Source of the DNA: Enoplolaimus lenunculus
Lineage: Eukaryota > Nematoda > Enoplea > Enoplida > Thoracostomopsidae
Length of the DNA stretch: 64,000 nucleotides
Reading direction: 5' to 3'
Assembly (NCBI GenBank): GCA_030248215.1
Contig: JASANG010003930.1
Location: forward strand, 372,001-436,000
Under the pieces are notes generated by a model. That model worked only from the letters and a program-made list of their open reading frames with translations. It was not told where the DNA came from and made no database searches. Of the stretch, positions 62,254 to 64,000 are shown piece after piece. The position numbers and the translations under genes are program-made. Each line of letters opens with the position of its first letter. Position 1 is the first letter of the stretch.

Positions 62254-62378
62254 ACAACTATATTATCTGTTTTATGTTCTGCATGTTGAAATAATATTCC
62301 TTTATATTGCAATTTCAGCGCATCGCCGACACATTTTGATCCACGTTTGGCAACCAAGTTACACGGAGGTTTCAGAAA
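60991..62378 (+). CDS. Probable secreted protein, first two coding exons
   Basis: Exon 1 (60991-61073) codes MNFTSTRAKFAALVVAALCL then LFLCDDV, a basic start and hydrophobic core typical of a signal peptide. It ends at a strong donor, CAG then GTACGT. Exon 2 (62319-62378) lies between a good acceptor (TTGCAATTTCAG) and a strong donor (AGAAA then GTAAGTC). Joining them keeps phase and gives SASPTHFDPRLATKLHGGFR, with likely signal cleavage around the SAS-P junction. TTTTATCAG one base before the ATG is itself acceptor-like, so a 5' UTR intron or spliced leader is possible. Later exons were not found. An acceptor at 62779 would stay open for 32 codons to a TAA at 62877, but it lies in repeat-like DNA. 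The protein family is not recognised. The 1,245-base intron holds the MITE at 61275-61471 and the island at 62030-62252. Confidence 0.55.
61275..61471 (+). mobile_element. Complete hAT-type MITE with internal CCTAAG hexamers
   Basis: 197 bases with a perfect 22-bp terminal inverted repeat (61275-61296 and 61450-61471, starting GGCCCATGTATAG). It is flanked by perfect 8-base direct repeats TACGTGTC (61267-61274 and 61472-61479). The interior has about ten CCTAAG/CGTAAG hexamers, the reverse complement of TTAGGC. It encodes nothing and would need transposase from elsewhere. The intact ends suggest a recent insertion and define the family seen at 1287, 3960, 5040, 32640, 34825, 38690, 40165, 51640 and 54905-55115. 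Confidence 0.88.
62030..62252. other. Poly-C/poly-A low-complexity island
   Basis: From 62041 to 62252 there are 3 T in 212 bases. A C-rich block with long C runs (62041-62157) passes into A runs broken by single C (62164-62252). Its form resembles 28960-29345. Frames over it (glycine or phenylalanine runs) are artefacts of composition. Confidence 0.75.
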
Positions 62379-62531
62379 GTAAGTCACTTAGCTGCCTGTA
62401 AGGTTTCTACTGATTTAGTTTTGTGCACTATTAACATTTGAAGCATGCGCACGGCTGCGGTTTGAATTGCTATTCCAATAAAGCTGCATTCTTAGAAAAA
62501 ATGTAATACAGATCTTGATAATATGTCAGTT

Positions 62532-62880
62532 AAGCCCTATTCATATGTGCACGTTTTTGCATTTAAAATTCGCAGCTGCAATTTGCACGAGTTCCTGCAG
62601 CTGCAATTATTTTTTCATTATGAATCTTAACATAAGTTAACGCGAATAATTTGCACTGCAATAAATTTCAAATATAAGCTAAAAACATCCGCTCAGCAAA
62701 TGATAAATAATTCGACTTGCAAGGCTATTCATACCTATGAATTAATTCTTGGCATATATTCATCATGAACAAATTGCAGCTACAGCTTCTCCGAAGGAAT
62801 TTTTGAAAAAGTTGCAGCGGCAAGTTTCAGCTACAAGAAACATTTAGGCGCAACGAAGGTTGTGTTCAAAATTTCTTAAC
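62532..62880. repeat. TTGCAGCTGCAA-rich repeat, relative of the 35150 MITE
   Basis: Starts TTAAGCCCTATTCATATGTG, like the left end at 35150, and is rich in TTGCAGCTGCAA words. The right end is not clear. Similar TTGCA-rich sequence continues at about 63480-63665, beyond the MITE at 63043-63470. Confidence 0.5.
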
Positions 62881-63042
62881 TTGAAAACATTTTTATTCCG
62901 ATACGGTTTCTATTTAGTGTCTTAAAAGTTACAATCGCCTTAGACTGCGAAATATTAAACAAGTTTGCTATTTGTATTTGGTTCGTTCAGCTTTGAGCAA
63001 CATAAAATCCGACTGACCAATCAAAATGCAAATGCAAGAAAC

Positions 63043-63470
63043 CAGGGTTCCATCGGAATTCCGATTCCGGTAAAATTGCGGCAACATTTGACTTCCGATT
63101 CCGATTCCGGCTGCCTGCTGTTCCGATGCCGGAATTCCGATTGTTCGGTTATAGTTTTTAAGATGATTGAACTTAGATTTTGCATGTTTCGTTTTGTTTC
63201 GTGCATTTTCTATTATTCTGTTGGGTTTTTCGTAGTAAATATTCCGAATTGTTCCGTGTATTCCGTCAGCTATATAAACAATTTTTGCTGAAACAGTGAA
63301 CTGTAACGGAAACAGGCATACTGCAACAGAAAAAGTCATACACTTTTAAATTTTTAATTGAATTACTAAAACTTGAATTTCATTCCGTTTCCGATTCCGG
63401 TTCCAACAGAAAAATTTGATTCAGATTCCAATTCCGCTTCTGCCAAAATCTTGTTCCGGTTGGAACCCTG
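63043..63470. mobile_element. hAT-type MITE with perfect 8-bp target duplication
   Basis: 428 bases. The termini are CAGGGTTCCA and TGGAACCCTG, with flanking direct repeats CAAGAAAC at 63035-63042 and 63471-63478. The interior is CCGATTCCGGTAAA-type repeats with no protein. It is structurally a sister of the element at 17548 with slightly different termini (GGTTCC in place of GGTGCA). Confidence 0.85.
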
Positions 63471-63478
63471 CAAGAAAC

Positions 63479-64000
63479 TCAAGCGACTTACATCCGTGTT
63501 CATACGTGCGAATTAAATTTAATAGCATGAATTTTAATGAATTATTTGAAGCTACAAAAATTTCAAAGCTATTTTGTGACAAGACTTGCTCGTGCAAGTT
63601 GCATGTGCAAGATTTTACTGCAGAAACTTACACGTGTGAATACAAACTTGCGAGAACTTTTTAGTCCCTCATACTACTGCTCACTTGATACTAGGCAAAT
63701 GTTTCCTCGCACACTGCTGTTTATTATTGTCCGAAGCCTAAGCCTAGTTTTTTAAATGCCGTCATTAACTATATAGGAGAATTTTTGTGTGAGGGCGAAG
63801 CAAACAAGAGCCGACTGATGTACTTCCACAAAAGAGAAAAGGTTCAACATTATCGTTGCTTCACTGCAAGCTATTGATATAATCACGCAATAGAAGTCGG
63901 AAGTTGTCGCAGAGATCCAGGTGGTATATATGTGGTGTCTCATGATGCTGACCGGGAAGGTTAACAGTCACGAAAATATACTTTGGAATATTATGCATGT
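63479..64000. other. Gene-free end of window
   Basis: TTGCA-rich repeat to about 63665, then AT-rich DNA with one CCTAAGCCTAG word near 63737. No gene is supported. Later exons of the secreted-protein gene could lie here or beyond the window. Confidence 0.4.

Noticed and set aside
61992-62387. Minus-strand frames with long glycine and phenylalanine runs
   Set aside because: Translation of poly-C and poly-A runs; no protein-like sequence outside them.
62780-62879. Third exon of the secreted-protein gene (32 codons then TAA, in phase)
   Set aside because: It lies in TTGCAGCTGCAA-rich repeat DNA where AG acceptors are frequent by chance, so it is noted but not called.
1-64000. Transposase, reverse transcriptase, capsid or envelope genes
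   Set aside because: Every sizeable frame was read; none shows the required motifs. The mobile elements here are short and non-coding.

Overview
The window is AT-rich animal DNA with three recognisable protein genes, one probable small secreted-protein gene and a heavy load of short non-autonomous mobile elements. Introns, an Integrator endonuclease and a complete Microprocessor nuclease (Drosha) make it metazoan. The lineage cannot be fixed from sequence alone. Many dispersed repeats carry degenerate CCTAAG/TTAGGC hexamers, the unit of nematode telomeres, which is only a weak hint towards nematodes. Protein similarity to human (compared from memory) is high, so the lineage evolves slowly.

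Layout. 1-1516: repeats. 1517-3319 (-): intronless, full-length INTS11 (600 aa). 3320-5955: intergenic repeats. 5956-24782 (-): DROSHA, reconstructed here as 24 exons with matching reading phase at every junction, giving about 2,308 aa. Its catalytic core is canonical. The long proline-rich and RS-rich region that precedes the core in human Drosha is absent from the N terminus; a proline-rich then RS-rich tail of about 1,270 residues instead follows the dsRBD in one giant last exon. This is the most unusual observation in the window. 24783-30764: repeat block with a tRNA-Trp-like tandem SINE array and a T-depleted low-complexity island. 30765-32129 (-): intronless F-box/LRR-like protein. 32130-60990: almost entirely repeats, MITEs and foldback elements, with one orphan exon-like frame near 59.4-59.6 kb. 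60991-62378 (+): two exons joined in phase that encode a signal peptide and the start of a secreted protein. 62379-64000: repeats.

INTS11 and Drosha are both nuclear RNA endonucleases (snRNA 3' processing and transcription attenuation; pri-miRNA cropping). They lie on the same strand 2.6 kb apart, but nothing here shows that they are co-regulated.

Mobile elements. Three insertions have perfect 8-bp target-site duplications and inverted termini typical of hAT-type MITEs (17548-17931, 61275-61471, 63043-63470). One has TTA duplications typical of PIF/Harbinger MITEs (35150-35400). Several large foldback elements are nested in one another. I saw no transposase, reverse transcriptase, capsid or envelope gene, no rRNA and no CRISPR array.
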